A stretch of 64,000 bases of DNA from Streptomyces violaceorubidus (GTDB taxonomy: Bacteria; Actinomycetota; Actinomycetes; Streptomycetales; Streptomycetaceae): the NCBI RefSeq assembly GCF_000717995.1, contig NZ_JODM01000030.1, positions 62,001 through 126,000 on the forward strand. The letters run 5' to 3'. Positions within the stretch are counted from its first letter, which is position 1; each line of letters opens with the position of its first letter. The position numbers and the translations under genes were made by a program. Shown piece after piece: positions 61,829 to 64,000 of the stretch. The notes beneath the pieces are model-generated. The model made no database searches. It saw only the letters and a list, made by a program, of their open reading frames with translations, and had not been told where the DNA came from.

Positions 61829-62833
61829 TCAGCCGCGGGCCATCGCGATCGAGCCCGCCAGCCGCTCCCCCGCCTCGTAGATCATGTACGGGACGCCGCG
61901 GTCGGTGCCGAAGGACGGGGAGGCCGCACGGCCGTTCTCCGGCGCGGAGCCACGGGAGTCGTAGAAGACGCCGAGGTGCCTGCGGAGCGAGAAGTCGTTG
62001 CCGACCTCGGTGATCATCAGATCGCCGCCGCTCTCCTTGTCCTTGTTGTAGACGACGTACGTGCTGTTGTTCCGGTGCAGCAGGTGCGGGCCCCCCACGT
62101 TGACCGCGCCGACGTCGCCGTGGCGCACCAGGGGCTCCTGGGAGAAGGACCAGGTGCGGCCGTCCGCGGACCAGCCCCAGCCGATGTCGCGGTGGTTGCT
62201 GGTGTTGTTCACCATGAAGACCATGACGTAGTGCGCGCCGCGCGAGGGCAGTTCGTGCGGGAAGACCCGCGCGTACGAGGTCTCGGTCGTCCCGGACGGC
62301 AGCATCGAGGTGTTCAGCACGACCTTGTCGTAGGTGAAGTGGATGCCGTCGGCGGAACGGGCCAGCCTGGTCGTGGTGTTCTCGCCGTGGAAGTACAGCC
62401 ACATCTCCTTGTTCCCGGCGTGCCACATCACGTGCGGCGAGGAGACGTGGCTGACGGAGTAGTGCGGCGACCACGTGCGGGAGACGATCGGGTTGTCCGG
62501 GTACTCCGTGAACGGGCCCTCCAGCGAGTCGCCGTAGGCCAGGCAGATGCCGCCGGGGGCGTCGTGCGGGGCGTAGTACAGGTAGTAGCGGCCGAGCCGG
62601 CCGCTCGCGGGCAGCCGGTCGTAGACGCCCCGGACGGTCGGGAAGATGATCTCGCCGGTGGGGTTGTAGGCGAGCTCGGAGGGGGTGAGCAGGGTGCGGA
62701 CGTAGGTGTAGTCGGGGAAGCCGCCGGGTGCGGCCAGGGCGGCGGGCGCGGCGGTGGTGCCCAGCGCGAGGGCGGCGCCGGTGACGGCGGTGCCCTTCAG
62801 GAACAGACGGCGGTCGAGGTGCGGCTCGTGCAT
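61829..62833 (-). CDS. Tat-exported beta-propeller protein (GH43/GH32-like)
   Basis: A 334-residue protein. A twin-arginine signal 'DRRLFLKGTAVTGAALALGT' ends at an AxA near residue 35. The mature protein shows five-blade propeller repeats: 'YYLYYAPHDAPGGICLAYGD', 'EMWLYFHGENTTTRLARSAD', 'HYVMVFMVNNTSNHRDIGWG' and 'STYVVYNKDK'. Such a fold fits GH43/GH32 glycosidases, but the three catalytic acids could not be assigned with confidence. The ATG at 62833 follows AGGAG. It is 25 bp downstream of a permease gene, suggesting an export-degradation-uptake pair for a sugar or sugar acid. Confidence 0.8.
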   Translation of the reverse strand: MHEPHLDRRLFLKGTAVTGAALALGTTAAPAALAAPGGFPDYTYVRTLLTPSELAYNPTGEIIFPTVRGVYDRLPASGRLGRYYLYYAPHDAPGGICLAYGDSLEGPFTEYPDNPIVSRTWSPHYSVSHVSSPHVMWHAGNKEMWLYFHGENTTTRLARSADGIHFTYDKVVLNTSMLPSGTTETSYARVFPHELPSRGAHYVMVFMVNNTSNHRDIGWGWSADGRTWSFSQEPLVRHGDVGAVNVGGPHLLHRNNSTYVVYNKDKESGGDLMITEVGNDFSLRRHLGVFYDSRGSAPENGRAASPSFGTDRGVPYMIYEAGERLAGSIAMARG

Positions 62834-62858
62834 GTCGACTCCTGGGAGAGGGTGGATG

Positions 62859-64000
62859 TCACAGGTACAGGGCGGCGGTGACGCACATGCCGCCCAGGGC
62901 GACCAGCCACACGTAGGGCAGGGTGCGGACCATGACCTGCTGCGGACTGACACCCGCGTACTGCGCGGCCCACACGGTCTGGGTGCTGGTCGGGTCGGCG
63001 ACGCCGAAGACCTGGTTGTACGAGGTGGCCATGCCGAGGACGGCGACGGCCGGGTAGATGCCGGTGGCGATGAGGACGCCCGCGATGCCCGCGCCGAGCC
63101 CGAACACGTTGAGCGGACCGCGGTACAGGCACAGCGGCACCAGCACGGTGAAGACGATGACGAACAGCACCGGGTTCTGCGGGCTGACCGCCTTCACCAG
63201 CGGCTCCAGCGCGTCCACCGCGCCGGGGAGTTTGACGGCCGCGAGCAGGATGCCGATCGCCACGAACAGGGCCAGCGGCGGGGCGGCCACCTCGAAGCCG
63301 CCGTACAGGGTGCGCAGCAGCCGCTTGTTCATCTCGCCGGGCCGGGTGGTGGTGACCAGCGCGTAGAGGACACCGGCGAGCATCGAGGGGATGATGGCCA
63401 CTTCCAGGCCGAGGGCGAGGACCAGCGGGATCACGGGGGCGAGCAGCGCGTACCAGGGTGCGTCGCCGAGCCGTTCGCGGCGCGGGGCCGGGCGCGCGGA
63501 GACGGACTTGAGGGACCAGGCGTGCTCGGTGCCGCGCCGCCGGTTCTCGATGACGACGTAGGCCACGGCGGCGACCAGGGCGAACGGGAACAGCTTCACC
63601 ATGAAGCCGCGGACGGTGTCGACCGGCAGGTCGAGGGCGGTGGAGAAGAACTGCCAGACGGGCAGTTCGAAGGGGACCCCGACCGCGATGCCCATCAGCA
63701 CCGTGCCCGCGGCGGTCACCTTGGGCACGCCGACGGCGACCATGGCGGGGATGCCGATGATGCCGGCCAGCATGGCGGCCGGTGCCGAGCCGGTGACGGT
63801 GCCGACGAGCGCCGAGACGGCGAGGACGCCGAGGGCGACGACGGTGGGCCGGTCGCCGCCGAACTCGACGATCTTGCGGACGAGGGTGCCGGCGATGCCG
63901 GTCTCGTCGAGCAGCTTGCCGAGCCAGGAGCCGAGGATGATGGCGACCATCGTCGCCGCGAGCGCCGGGGCGCCCTCCTGGAGCACCGTGTCCAGGACGC
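62859..64000 (-). CDS. Ion-transporter-superfamily permease (partial at right edge)
   Basis: The C-terminal 380 residues of a membrane transporter with about ten helices. 'MVAIILGSWLGKLLDETGIA', 'LVGTVTGSAPAAMLAGIIGI' and 'LVPLCLYRGPLNVFGLGAGI' resemble the GntP/CitMHS/IT group of organic-acid importers, including duplicated Gly/Pro-rich hairpin loops. The frame is open to base 64000, so the N-terminus is outside. It is upstream of, and probably co-transcribed with, the Tat-exported propeller protein (25-bp gap). A sugar acid or dicarboxylate is the likely substrate. Confidence 0.82.
   Translation of the reverse strand, partial: VLDTVLQEGAPALAATMVAIILGSWLGKLLDETGIAGTLVRKIVEFGGDRPTVVALGVLAVSALVGTVTGSAPAAMLAGIIGIPAMVAVGVPKVTAAGTVLMGIAVGVPFELPVWQFFSTALDLPVDTVRGFMVKLFPFALVAAVAYVVIENRRRGTEHAWSLKSVSARPAPRRERLGDAPWYALLAPVIPLVLALGLEVAIIPSMLAGVLYALVTTTRPGEMNKRLLRTLYGGFEVAAPPLALFVAIGILLAAVKLPGAVDALEPLVKAVSPQNPVLFVIVFTVLVPLCLYRGPLNVFGLGAGIAGVLIATGIYPAVAVLGMATSYNQVFGVADPTSTQTVWAAQYAGVSPQQVMVRTLPYVWLVALGGMCVTAALYL

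Overview
High G+C throughout, GTG starts, Tat and lipoprotein signals, conservon genes and the furA-katG, dpsA and rsbV-rsbA-sigB groupings mark this as a Streptomyces chromosome segment. From memory, the gene order resembles the S. coelicolor region around SCO0545-SCO0620; that comparison was not computed. No rRNA, tRNA, CRISPR array, insertion sequence or phage gene was seen. Genes running off the edges are partial: a secreted beta-helix protein on the left and a permease on the right.

Layout. 1-7.2 kb: pyruvate carboxylase downstream of a compact, translationally coupled ACP-KS-AT trio. 7.7-15.4 kb: a secreted CAP-domain protein, an OmpR/histidine kinase pair, a two-headed alpha/beta hydrolase under a classic MerR-type promoter, and a kinase-fold phosphotransferase. 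15.5-23.1 kb: katG and furA (apparently leaderless), a TerC gene fused out of frame to a DUF350 gene, a WGR/propeller protein, an isoprenyl diphosphate synthase, and cysteine-free L36 and L33. 23.4-29.7 kb: a broken GntR regulator, a P450, and a full conservon (sensor-like kinase, roadblock protein, DUF742 protein, small GTPase, atypical P450). 30-36 kb: a LysR gene broken by a 14-bp tandem duplication, a PhzF-like protein, a GH25 lysozyme, an orphan FAD subunit, a decayed 1-kb stretch, a methyltransferase and a flavodoxin-like protein. 36-42 kb: the general-stress block of dpsA, a PRC-barrel protein, rsbV-rsbA-sigB, Ku and a FemABX transferase; sigma-B-like promoters lie before dpsA and sigB. 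42-51 kb: an amidotransferase, an SGNH esterase with a strong operator-bearing promoter, a GlxA-type AraC regulator, DUF488, a coiled-coil protein, a lipoprotein, a histone-H1-like hybrid protein, two membrane proteins and a GntR regulator. 51-64 kb: a ruined arginine antiporter before an intact arginine deiminase, two small proteins, a coupled phosphoketolase/GH65 phosphorylase pair, a TetR/MFS efflux pair, a Tat-exported propeller protein and the partial permease.

Themes. Many genes fit protection against oxidative, osmotic, zinc or DNA-break stress: KatG/FurA, Dps, SigB and its regulators, Ku, the zinc-free ribosomal proteins and the H1-like protein. The window also carries much gene decay. 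Two frameshifts are explained exactly by short tandem duplications (14 bp in the LysR gene, 4 bp in the antiporter gene); removing the duplicate restores each frame. Other decay includes one out-of-frame fusion and remnants of a CBM2 module, a subtilase and a GntR regulator. All functions are inferred by reading motifs; no database search was possible.
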